Shown one piece after another: positions 50,466 through 58,719 of a stretch of DNA of 64,000 bases. Within the stretch, counting starts at the first letter, position 1. Each line of letters opens with the position of its first letter. This DNA comes from VYDC01 sp963667515 (GTDB lineage Bacteria; Chloroflexota; Dehalococcoidia; UBA2979): positions 460,612-524,611 of the forward strand of contig CAXXXY010000002.1 in assembly GCA_963667515.2 (NCBI GenBank), read 5' to 3'. The position numbers and the translations under genes are program-made. The notes under the pieces were generated by a model. It saw nothing but the letters and a program-made list of their open reading frames with translations. It was not told the DNA's origin and ran no database searches.

Positions 50466-51231
50466 ATGTTCTTCCATATCCTCCTCTGGAACCTCTACCC
50501 CGACGCGGACCCGGCGGATGTCGCCGAGGGGATGCGCCGGATGCAGCGCGAGAACACCCGTCGACGTGAAGCGGCTCACCTTCGGACGGCTCGCGGAGCT
50601 GCCCGCGGCCGGCCCGTTGCCCGCCGGCGAGCTGCGTCGCGGGCCCGGTGGCCTGGAGCCGGTGGGTGCGGGCTTCGAGTGCTTCTTCCTCATGGACTTC
50701 GAGGACAACCCCGCCTACCGGCGCTACGTCGACTCCGACGCACACATGGACTTCGTCTGGGAGACGTGCGCCGCGCGGTGGTCTCGGTTCATGTCCATCA
50801 ACCAGATGCACGAAGAAGGCACCCCGCTCGCTGCGGCAACCACCAGCGGCGCCGGCTCGCTCCTTGCCCTCGTGCAGTGGGACACCGACCACGCGATGAC
50901 CGAGCTGGAGGCCGCAGAGATACTGTCGGCGGCCGTTGCGCTGCGCGACGCAGCGCCTGGCGTGGCGGGCCTGATGGCGGGCCGAGGCTTTCTCACCGAT
51001 CCGGGCAGCGGGGAGAAGGTCGTCGACCGCTCGTTGCTGCGCCCGCGACAGGAGCCCCGACCCTATCACCTCGTTGGGGGGCCTCCGCGCTCCGGCATGG
51101 CGCTCGAGTTCGCCGACGCTCGCGCGTACCAGTCCTTCGCCGGGAGCGATGCGTGGGCGAGCTTCGTCGAGCGCTGGGCGCCGCGATGGACGCGCACGTG
51201 GCATCTCCCGATGACCGTCGAGTGGGGCTAG
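50466..51231 (+). pseudogene. Dabb-like (stress-responsive alpha-beta barrel) protein, frameshifted
   Basis: From ATG 50466 the product begins FFHILLWNLYPDADPADV, a Dabb-type start, and runs to QRENT. A frameshift at about 50560-50575 is then needed to continue as PVDVKRLTFGRLAELPA and on to a stop at 51231 with a second similar domain (HLVGGPPRSGMALEFAD). Each frame alone lacks half the protein. A one-base indel is the simplest cause. Confidence 0.7.
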
Positions 51232-51513
51232 GCAGCACCCGCCACCCATCCTCTCGGAATCACGTTGTGGGCACGAGACGCGAGCTCCGGTCGCAGGCGA
51301 TTCCCTGAAGGGCGACCGTTCGCCCTCGAGACCGCTCCATTCGTCGTGAGGCGGGGTGAGGCCCGCGCGCTCGGCGTGAGCTGGCCTCCACTGTCGGGCG
51401 CCGCCCGTGCCTCCAGCCCGTCTGGCAGCCGCTCCCGACGCGCCGACCACGGGAGAGGCCGGCCTTCGGCGCGAACCTGAGCACGTTGTGCATCGCGGGC
51501 GGTACGAAACCGG

Positions 51514-51610
51514 TGGCGGGAGTGCGTGGGAGTCGAACCCACCCAGGACTGCGACGCAGCCCCACTACGGTTTTGAAGACCGCGGGCACCACCGGGCACC
51601 ATCCACTCCC
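51514..51610 (-). tRNA. selC: tRNA-Sec, anticodon UCA
   Basis: The 97-base minus-strand gene folds as a selenocysteine tRNA. The acceptor starts GGGAGTGG and ends CACTCCC-G-CCA with CCA encoded. The anticodon stem GCGGT/ACCGT holds the loop CTTCAAA, giving UCA, which reads UGA. The long variable arm (GGGGCTGC-GTC-GCAGTCCT) and T-loop TTCGACT match the E. coli selC pattern. One G-G mismatch occurs at the eighth acceptor pair. It shows the organism can insert selenocysteine, supporting the FTR reading. A phage integrase gene ends 157 bases upstream on the same strand. Confidence 0.93.
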
Positions 51611-51767
51611 ACGGGACTGTCCGCCACTCTCAGCCTACCCGAGCGTTCTATCCGGAACGACGGGGCGAGGGGCCGCGGTTTCTCTTCGATTCGCTCGCAG
51701 TCTCGCGATGTCGCCCCCACCGAACCGCCGCCCGGGCCGTTTTGCAGCAATTTGACAGCAACCCGGA

Positions 51768-52904
51768 TCAACGGGCCGCCGGCGCTGCCGAGAGCAGCCG
51801 CGCCACGCTGTCCGTGGCCTCGCGCGCAAGCTCGGGCGCGAGGTGCGCGTACACCTCGGACGTGACCGCGATCGTCGAGTGCCCCAACACCTCCTGCACC
51901 ACCTTGAGCGGCGTTCCAGCTGCCAGCATAAGCGAGGCAGCAGTGTGGCGAAGGTCGTGGACCCGGATGTGGGGTAGCCCGGCTCGCGCGAGCGCAGTAT
52001 CCAGACGCCGTCGCACGGCCTTCGCATCGGTCGGCCAGCCCTGCTCGTTCGTGAACACCAGTCCCCACTGGTCCAGCCAGCGCGGTCCGGCGCAGCGTCG
52101 GTCCTCGGCCTGGGCGGCGCGACGCGCGCTCAGTAGGGCCGCCGTCTCCTGAGGAAGTGGAAGGCGCCGCCGAGAGCGGTGCGTCTTCGTCTCCACCAGG
52201 CGGTATTCGCCATCGAGGCGTTGAAGCGCGCGCTCGACGCGAAGCTCTCCGCGCTCGAGGTCGAGCATGTCCCAGGTCAGTCCGAGCAGCTCGCCTGATC
52301 GCATCCCCGTCATGATCGCCAGGTGAACCAGTGCCTCAAGGCGATCGCCTCGGAGTGCTTCGAGCAGGGAACGAGCCTCGGGCACGCTCAGCGGCCGGAT
52401 CGGCTCCCGCACAACACGTGGCGGTGAGACGAGCTTCGCGGTGTTCTGACCGACCAACCCGTAGCGATGAGCGTCGCCGAGGATGCGTCGTAGCAGGGCG
52501 TGGTGGTTCTTCACCGTTTGCGGAGAGAGCCCCACCTCTAGCTTGGCGTTCATGTACGCCTGGATGCGCGCGGGTGTGAGTTCGGCGAGGCGGGTGCGAC
52601 TGAACTCGGGTAGCAGGTCGTGGTAAAGGATCGACCGATACCCGTGGGTGGTGCGCGGGCGCAGGCGAGGTCGGGCGATCTCCTCGAGCCACTTCTCAGC
52701 GAACGAACCGAATGCGACTCGTTGCGGGGGGATCGGCAGTCCCTGACCCGCAAGATGCTGTGCTTGGCGAAGTCGCTCCGCGGCGTCGGCGCGCGTGCGC
52801 GAGTAGAAGTGCTTCCGCTTGCCATTCGGCAGCGTCAGGCTCGCCCCCCACCGACGGTCCTTGCGCCGGTAGATGCTCCCCTCGTTATTCCCGCGCTTCG
52901 CCAC
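51768..52904 (-). CDS. Tyrosine-type site-specific integrase
   Basis: The 378-residue phage-type integrase has an N-terminal Arm-binding region (SIYRRKDRRWGASLTLPNG), a core-binding SAM-like domain and the catalytic domain. The residues are Arg in GMRSGELLG, Lys in ETKTHRSRR, His and Arg in HDLRHTAAS, His in LGHS and Tyr in TSEVYAHL. GTG 52904 overlaps the stop of the next gene by 20 bases. It is the first gene next to selC and probably defines the left end of the element. Confidence 0.94.
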   Translation of the reverse strand: MAKRGNNEGSIYRRKDRRWGASLTLPNGKRKHFYSRTRADAAERLRQAQHLAGQGLPIPPQRVAFGSFAEKWLEEIARPRLRPRTTHGYRSILYHDLLPEFSRTRLAELTPARIQAYMNAKLEVGLSPQTVKNHHALLRRILGDAHRYGLVGQNTAKLVSPPRVVREPIRPLSVPEARSLLEALRGDRLEALVHLAIMTGMRSGELLGLTWDMLDLERGELRVERALQRLDGEYRLVETKTHRSRRRLPLPQETAALLSARRAAQAEDRRCAGPRWLDQWGLVFTNEQGWPTDAKAVRRRLDTALARAGLPHIRVHDLRHTAASLMLAAGTPLKVVQEVLGHSTIAVTSEVYAHLAPELAREATDSVARLLSAAPAAR

Positions 52905-53880
52905 TCTCGAGCTCTCTAGGCTGGCGGAGGGCCTTCCTCACCCACTCCTTTACCCAACCCGTGTACCACTTGATCGCGCGAACGCGGGCATCGTTTAGGA
53001 AGTCTTTCTTTTGCTGCTCGCTCGCCGGTGGATTGGCCCCGGCCGGCATGATCTCGTCGATCGCCCCATATAAGTCGTTCAGGAACTGCCGTTGGTGCTC
53101 CGGATCGTGCAGGCCGGGCTGCAGCCGGAACATCGAGGCGATCTGTGCGGCGGTTGTCTCGGGGCGCTCGTCCCCACGCGGGTGGAAGGCATGCCACAGC
53201 AGGTCGGCGTCGCGATTGAGCATCGCGTCGTGAGCCATATCTGTGTTGCGCACCATGTCTGAGGAGACGAACTCGTAGGCGGCGTCGGCCGCGATGAGGT
53301 CCACCTCGTCGGCGTCCTCGCGAAGGAGGGCGCTGGATGGGATGTGGACGCGGCCGGCGGTGTAGCTCCTCCGGTAGATCTCGCGGGCCACGTCGCCTCG
53401 CCACGGGGCGAACGCGAGGAACTGCTCCACGTCCGTCATGGGCTGCTTCAACTCGACGCGGCGAGCGCAGATGCGCGCGACCACGTACGCCCGCCATGGC
53501 GGGAGATCAGAAGCCATCACTCGTGCCGCCGCAACGAACGAGGCTTCGCGCCGCGTGAGCGAGACGATCCGCCCTCGCGTTCGGATGGCCGTCTCCCGCA
53601 GGACGTCCGCAATACGCTCGGCGACCTCCGCAGACCCCATGGAGTCGGCCACTTCATTCAGGTCGAACGCCCCCGAGGGGTCGCGAGGAGCAATCTCGTT
53701 GGACCAGCGCTGCAGCGTCTTGCGCGATGGGAGATGGCGTTCGGCGAACCCATCAGCTTGCTCCAGATGTCGAAGGACCTGCGTGGGAGTCCAGCCGCGC
53801 AGAAACCGGTCTTCGGCAAGCTCGCGGATGTCAGGATCGAGCGAGCGTCGATCGGCCATCAAAGTCCCTGTGATGTCCAT
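52885..53880 (-). CDS. Phage-element protein of unknown function
   Basis: The 331-residue protein has a putative helix-turn-helix at the N-terminus (LRGWTPTQVLRHLEQAD, PSRKTLQRWSNE), then a long helical region with few motifs (FLAFAPWRGDVAREIYRRSY). It is co-directional with, and overlaps, the integrase, so it may be a regulator or control integration. I recognise no family. Confidence 0.7.
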   Translation of the reverse strand: MDITGTLMADRRSLDPDIRELAEDRFLRGWTPTQVLRHLEQADGFAERHLPSRKTLQRWSNEIAPRDPSGAFDLNEVADSMGSAEVAERIADVLRETAIRTRGRIVSLTRREASFVAAARVMASDLPPWRAYVVARICARRVELKQPMTDVEQFLAFAPWRGDVAREIYRRSYTAGRVHIPSSALLREDADEVDLIAADAAYEFVSSDMVRNTDMAHDAMLNRDADLLWHAFHPRGDERPETTAAQIASMFRLQPGLHDPEHQRQFLNDLYGAIDEIMPAGANPPASEQQKKDFLNDARVRAIKWYTGWVKEWVRKALRQPRELESGEARE

Positions 53881-53968
53881 AAGTGTCCCTCATATGCCGC
53901 ATGACGGGTCTGACTGGCTCTACAATGCCTCTACGTATCGCGGATTGCAAGCTCACACGGACGGATCC

Positions 53969-54247
53969 ATGACTGACGAGCGCGTCTTCTTCTCGGCGGC
54001 GGACGCCGCGTCCTATCTCGGCATCGGACGCTCCGCCTTCTACGCGCACTTCCTCACGCCGCGTCGATTGCCCACCGTGCGTATCGGCAAGCGTGTCCTG
54101 ATACATCGTGAGGACTTGGAGCACCTGGCCGCCGAACTGCGCGAGCAGGCTGCCGAAGACGCGACTCGCCACGCCAAGGGAACAGCGGAGATCTTCGGAG
54201 CGTTGGCGACCTGGGACCGATCGGTGGGGCGGAGGGAGACGCGGTGA
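53969..54247 (+). CDS. Excisionase-like helix-turn-helix DNA-binding protein
   Basis: The 92-residue protein has a MerR/excisionase-type helix-turn-helix (AADAASYLGIGRSAFYAH, then PTVRIGKRVLIHREDLEHLA). Such proteins act as directionality factors or regulators. It starts the rightward phage operon; 88 bases separate it from the leftward genes, with a TACAAT -10-like box at 53921. Its stop overlaps the GTG of the primase-helicase. Confidence 0.82.
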   Translation: MTDERVFFSAADAASYLGIGRSAFYAHFLTPRRLPTVRIGKRVLIHREDLEHLAAELREQAAEDATRHAKGTAEIFGALATWDRSVGRRETR

Positions 54248-56589
54248 CCGGCTCCGAACCCCCCGCTTGTGCAGCTGGGGCACCGGAGATGACTGGCGCG
54301 AGCCTCGAGCCTCGGCACCGGGCGATGCTGGGTTCGTCCGCGATCGCCGACGAGGTGATCGCCGAGCGCGGTTACTTCACCGCGACGAGGAAGGTGCAGC
54401 TCGGCGACCTGGGGTTCCCGGCTTCGCAGCAGATTGTGCCGGCGCTTGTGGTTCCTGTGTGGGCACCCCACGGGGAAGTCGTCCTCTACCAAACGCGACC
54501 CGATCAGCCGCGGATGCGTCACGGCAGGGTCGTGAAGTACGAGACGCCGCGCGACAGCCGGACGACGCTCGACGTCCCGCCGCGCGCGCGGCCCCTGCTC
54601 GGCGACCCGAGCGTTCCCCTCTTCGTCACAGAGGGCGTGAAGAAGGGCGACGCGCTCGCGAGCCTGGGGCTCTGCGCAGTCGCTGTGCTTGGCGTCTGGA
54701 ACTTCCGCGGGACCAACGAACACGGCGGCAAGACGCTACTCGCGGATTGGGAGTCGGTCGCCCTCAACGGCCGCGAGGTCTCCATCACCTACGACTCCGA
54801 CGTGATGGTCAAGCCAGCGGTCGCCGCGGCGATGGCCCGACTCGCGCCTGCGCTCGAGGCCCGCGGTGCGCACGTCTCCTTCGTCTACCTCCCTTCCGGG
54901 TCGGCGGGAGAGAAGGTCGGAGTGGATGACTACCTGGCCTCCGGTCACACCGTCGACGACCTGCTCGGGCTGGCCACGACGGAGCTCCGCGAAGCGGCCG
55001 CCGGCGACGCGGCTCGTGATGGCGTTGACGGAGCGCAGGCCGACGTGCTCGTGGCGGTCGGCCGACGCGCAGAGCTATTCCACGATAGGCAGGACAGACC
55101 GTTCGCGTGGGTAGAGGTCGACGGCCATCGTGAGACCTGGCCCGTCAACGCCCGGTCGTTCACGCGCTGGCTCAAGCACACGTTCTACACGGAGGAGGGG
55201 AAGGCACCCGGCCGCGACGCGGTCGCCAACGCCCTCGGCGTGCTGGAAGGGCTAGCTGTCTTCGACGGCCCGGAACACGACCTGGCGGTGCGCATCGCCC
55301 GCCACGAGGGCGCGATCTACTACGACCTCGCCGACGCGCACTGGCGCGCCGTCCGCATCGACGAGAGCGGCTGGAAGATCGTCGACCAGCCACCGCCCCT
55401 CTTCCGCCGCTATGCGCACCAAGCGCCACAGGTGCTGCCGATGAGCGGCGGCGATGTGAACGGGATCTTCGACTTCCTCAACGTGCGGCCCGCGGATCGC
55501 CTCCTGCTCGCGGCCTGGCTCGTCGCCGCCTTCGTGCCGGACATCCCCCACCCGATCCCCAACTTCCATGGGGAGAAGGGCTCAGGGAAGTCGCTTGGCC
55601 AGCGCGTCCTGCGGCGGCTGATCGACCCCTCGCATGCCGAGGCGCTGACGTTTCACTCGGACGTGCGCGAGGTGGTGCAGCAGCTCGCTCACCACTACGC
55701 GCCCATCTACGACAACCTCGACGGGCTCGCTCCGTGGCTCTCCGACCTGCTGTGCCGGGCGGTAACCGGCGAGGGGTTCAGCAAGCGCGAGCTCTACTCT
55801 GACGATGACGACGTCATCTACTCCTACCGTCGGATCGTCCTGCTGAACGGCGTGAACGTGGTTCCGCAGCGCTCCGACCTGCTCGACCGCAGCATCCTGG
55901 TCGAGCTCGAGCGCATCGCCCCCGAGCGGCGGCGCGAGGAGCGGGAGTTCTGGGCGCGTTTCGAAGAGGCGCGTCCGCACCTGCTAGGTGCGATCTTTGA
56001 CGCGCTCTCCCGCGCCATGGCGATCTACGACCAGCTCGACCTCCCGGCCTTGCAGCGCATGGCCGACTTCAGCCGCTGGGGCGCTGCGGTGGCCACCGCG
56101 CTCGGCTTCGAGCCAAGCTCCTTCTCGGACGCCTACACGACCAACATCGAGGCGCAGACCCGCGAAGCGGTTGAGAGCGACCTGGTGGGTGCGGCGATGC
56201 TCGCGCTGCTCGACGGTCGCGACGAGTGGCAGGGCACGCCGACCGAACTCCTGATGGCGCTGGAGGATGCAGGCGAACGCGCACGGCTGTTCCGGCGCAA
56301 CGCGAACGGCAAGGTCGACGCTCGGGGCTGGCCCGGCGCGCCCCACATCCTCTCGCGGCGCCTGCGACAGGTTGCAAGCAACCTCGCCGACCTCGGGTTC
56401 GTGATCGACGGCGGCCGCGGTGACAGCCGGTCAATCCACATCCGCCGCACGACCTCGCAGGGTGAGGAAAGTAGCGACGGTAGCGACGAGATCAGAGGCG
56501 ACGAACACGCTCACCCCGACGCTACCGACGCTACCGTCGCTGAAATCGGCGCCTCCGCGGGCGAGCTGTGGGAGGCACTGGTTCCGTGA
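54244..56589 (+). CDS. Phage primase-helicase (DUF3854/TOPRIM-like plus helicase)
   Basis: The 781-residue protein begins with a TOPRIM-like DUF3854 region (PLFVTEGVKKGDALASLGL, then VSITYDSDVMVKPAV). A helicase-type ATPase follows, with Walker A GEKGSGKS at about residue 441 and the aspartate-rich IYDNLDGLAP. It would prime and unwind element DNA. The last 45 residues are acidic. GTG 54244 overlaps the upstream stop and its TGA overlaps the next GTG, so the operon is tightly coupled. Confidence 0.85.
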   Translation: MTGSEPPACAAGAPEMTGASLEPRHRAMLGSSAIADEVIAERGYFTATRKVQLGDLGFPASQQIVPALVVPVWAPHGEVVLYQTRPDQPRMRHGRVVKYETPRDSRTTLDVPPRARPLLGDPSVPLFVTEGVKKGDALASLGLCAVAVLGVWNFRGTNEHGGKTLLADWESVALNGREVSITYDSDVMVKPAVAAAMARLAPALEARGAHVSFVYLPSGSAGEKVGVDDYLASGHTVDDLLGLATTELREAAAGDAARDGVDGAQADVLVAVGRRAELFHDRQDRPFAWVEVDGHRETWPVNARSFTRWLKHTFYTEEGKAPGRDAVANALGVLEGLAVFDGPEHDLAVRIARHEGAIYYDLADAHWRAVRIDESGWKIVDQPPPLFRRYAHQAPQVLPMSGGDVNGIFDFLNVRPADRLLLAAWLVAAFVPDIPHPIPNFHGEKGSGKSLGQRVLRRLIDPSHAEALTFHSDVREVVQQLAHHYAPIYDNLDGLAPWLSDLLCRAVTGEGFSKRELYSDDDDVIYSYRRIVLLNGVNVVPQRSDLLDRSILVELERIAPERRREEREFWARFEEARPHLLGAIFDALSRAMAIYDQLDLPALQRMADFSRWGAAVATALGFEPSSFSDAYTTNIEAQTREAVESDLVGAAMLALLDGRDEWQGTPTELLMALEDAGERARLFRRNANGKVDARGWPGAPHILSRRLRQVASNLADLGFVIDGGRGDSRSIHIRRTTSQGEESSDGSDEIRGDEHAHPDATDATVAEIGASAGELWEALVP

Positions 56590-56933
56590 GCCCGCTCGAG
56601 GTGATCCGGCAGATCGAAGCCCTCGGCGGCTCACTGCACGTCGAAGGAGATCAGCTCCGGGTACGGGCCGCGGCACCGCTGCCCGAGGAGTTGATGACCG
56701 CGCTCACGGAGCAGAAGCCGGCGGTGAGGATCGCCCTCGGCGCCCCCCTCGACGCGACGGTCGCCGGGATCCTCGTGGACATCCGCCCGCATCTCTCCCC
56801 CGCCCTCAGGCAGCTCTCTGATGACCGACTGCTGGCGCTGGTCAACTGGAACATCATCACCGCCTGGGACCGGGCGGTGAGAAGCGCTAGCGAGAGGGTG
56901 CCTACTGGGGGACGGAAGGGTGGCAGCAGGTGA
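56586..56933 (+). CDS. Small protein with TubC N-terminal docking-like domain
   Basis: Residues 1-52 (LEVIRQIEALGGSLHVEGDQ, then LPEELMTALTEQKPAVRIAL) follow the TubC_N docking pattern, first known from hybrid NRPS/PKS enzymes but also seen in phage primase regions. The rest (115 residues in all) is not recognised. Overlaps of four bases at both ends join it to the primase-helicase and the ParB-methyltransferase. Confidence 0.7.
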   Translation: MSPLEVIRQIEALGGSLHVEGDQLRVRAAAPLPEELMTALTEQKPAVRIALGAPLDATVAGILVDIRPHLSPALRQLSDDRLLALVNWNIITAWDRAVRSASERVPTGGRKGGSR

Positions 56934-58174
56934 CCGCGAAGTCGCCGGCGCTCCACGTCGAGCAGCTCCCCATCGACGACCTGCACCCCGATCCTGCGAA
57001 CCCGCGCCGCATCTCCGATGCCGAGCTCGAGGCACTGACGCGCAGCATCCGCGAGTTTGGGTTCGTGGACCCGATCATCGCTCGGCGCGAGGACCGCACG
57101 GTCATCGGCGGGCACCAGCGCTTGGTCGCCGCACGGCGCCTCGGCGTGGAGACGGTGCCGGTCGTGCTCGTGGACCTGTCGGTCGAGCAGGCGCGCCTCC
57201 TCAGCCTTGCCCTGAACAAGATTGCTGGGTCCTGGGACGAGGAGCTGCTGGCCCGCCAGCTCGCCCGGCTCGATCCCGTGCCGGAAGTCGACCTGAGCCT
57301 CTCGGGCTTCACTGACAAAGAGGTCGGTGACCTGCTCCGGTCACTCGACGCGCGTGCTCGCCGCGAGCGCCTGGAAACCTTCGATCTCGACGAGGCGCTC
57401 GAAGAGGCCGGGCGCTCCAACGCTCGCACAAGGCCCGGCGACCTCTGGCTGCTGGGGGAGCATCGACTGCTGTGCGGCGACAGCACGAAGGGCGAGCACG
57501 TGGCGCGGCTGATGGCTGACCAGAAGGTTGCGATAGCGTTCACCGACCCTCCGTACAACGTCGCCTACGGCGACCATGGCGGGCACCAGCGCGGAGCGAA
57601 GCGCCGCCGTGTTGCCAACGACGCGATGCAACCCGAAGCGTGGGAGGCCTTCTGCCGGGGCTGGGCCGAACAGCTCCTCCACAGCGTCGGCGGTGCCATC
57701 TACGTGTGCATGTCGACGAAGGAGTGGCCGCTGGTGTCGCGGGTGCTCGAAGAGGCCGGCGCGCACTGGTCGGACACGATCATCTGGGCCAAGGACCGGT
57801 TCACGCTCGGGCGCGCGGACTACCAGCGGCAATACGAGCCCCTCTGGTATGGCTGGCGCGAGGGCGCGACGCACCACTGGTGCGGCGACCGCGACCAGGG
57901 CGACGTCTGGCAGATTCCGCGCCCCGCGGCCTCGGACTTGCACCCGACCACGAAGCCGCTCGAACTCGTCGAGCGGGCGATCGGGAACAGCTCACGCATC
58001 GGCGACGGGGTGCTCGACTTGTTCCTCGGCTCCGGGACGACGCTGATCGCCGCTGAGCGCACCGGCCGCGTCTGCTACGCGGTGGAGCTCGACCCGCACT
58101 ACGTCGACGTCGCGCTGGCCCGCTGGGAGGCCTTTACCGGGGAGCGAGCCCAGAAACAGATCGAGGTGGAATGA
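56930..58174 (+). CDS. ParB-like domain fused to DNA methyltransferase
   Basis: The 414-residue protein has a ParB/sulfiredoxin domain at the N-terminus (PIDDLHPDPANPRRISDAEL, then VIGGHQRLVAARRLGV). A beta-class DNA methyltransferase follows: catalytic DPPYNVAYGD at about 204 and the SAM-binding LDLFLGSGTTLIAAERTGR near the end. It would make N6-adenine or N4-cytosine marks. It may protect the element from host restriction. Start and stop overlap both neighbours. Confidence 0.9.
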   Translation: MTAKSPALHVEQLPIDDLHPDPANPRRISDAELEALTRSIREFGFVDPIIARREDRTVIGGHQRLVAARRLGVETVPVVLVDLSVEQARLLSLALNKIAGSWDEELLARQLARLDPVPEVDLSLSGFTDKEVGDLLRSLDARARRERLETFDLDEALEEAGRSNARTRPGDLWLLGEHRLLCGDSTKGEHVARLMADQKVAIAFTDPPYNVAYGDHGGHQRGAKRRRVANDAMQPEAWEAFCRGWAEQLLHSVGGAIYVCMSTKEWPLVSRVLEEAGAHWSDTIIWAKDRFTLGRADYQRQYEPLWYGWREGATHHWCGDRDQGDVWQIPRPAASDLHPTTKPLELVERAIGNSSRIGDGVLDLFLGSGTTLIAAERTGRVCYAVELDPHYVDVALARWEAFTGERAQKQIEVE

Positions 58175-58716
58175 CGCCCAACCGCCGCGTGAAGGCCCGC
58201 ACCGCCGAACGACGCGAGAAGACGTTGCAGCTGGCCCGCTCCGGGATGCCCTACCGGCAGGTCGTCCGCGCTCTCGAGCAGTCCGGGATCAAGACCTCGC
58301 CGGCGACCGTCTCGCGCGACCTGGAGTTCCTCTACCGCGAGTACCGCGAGCAGTCGCTGGCTTCAGTCGAAGACGCGATGACGCACGACCTCGAGCGGCT
58401 CGACGATTTACTACAGAGCCTCTGGTTCAGTGCCCGCGCCGGCAACCTCAAGGCTGCCGACCGCGTGCTGCGAGTGATCGAGCAGCGCGCCCGCATTCTT
58501 GGCTATGGGGACGTGGCGCTGCGCGAACGAGCGCGGGAGCAGATGGCTAGCGACCTGACCGCTGAAGAGGAGGCGGTGCTGCTCGCGACGCTTCAGGCGC
58601 TGCGTGCGGGGCGTGTGCCGCCGATCTTCGACGAGGCCCGCTACCTGCCCTTGGCTGCGGGCACCGGGCCGATGCCCCCCCTTGAGGTCGTCGACGCCAA
58701 GATCCGCGAGGACTAG
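58171..58716 (+). CDS. Putative small terminase subunit
   Basis: The 181-residue protein has an N-terminal helix-turn-helix (LARSGMPYRQVVRALEQSGI, then SPATVSRDLEFLY) and a helical middle, as in small terminase proteins that recognise packaging sites. The assignment rests on position just before the large subunit and on this fold pattern. ATG 58171 overlaps the methyltransferase stop. Confidence 0.7.
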   Translation: MTPNRRVKARTAERREKTLQLARSGMPYRQVVRALEQSGIKTSPATVSRDLEFLYREYREQSLASVEDAMTHDLERLDDLLQSLWFSARAGNLKAADRVLRVIEQRARILGYGDVALRERAREQMASDLTAEEEAVLLATLQALRAGRVPPIFDEARYLPLAAGTGPMPPLEVVDAKIRED

Positions 58717-58719
58717 TCG

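Noticed and set aside
51514..51767. Part of selC as the attL core of the phage-like element
   Set aside because: No second copy of any selC segment was seen between 60 and 64 kb, and the integrase lies on the tRNA 5' side; the att site could not be supported from this window.
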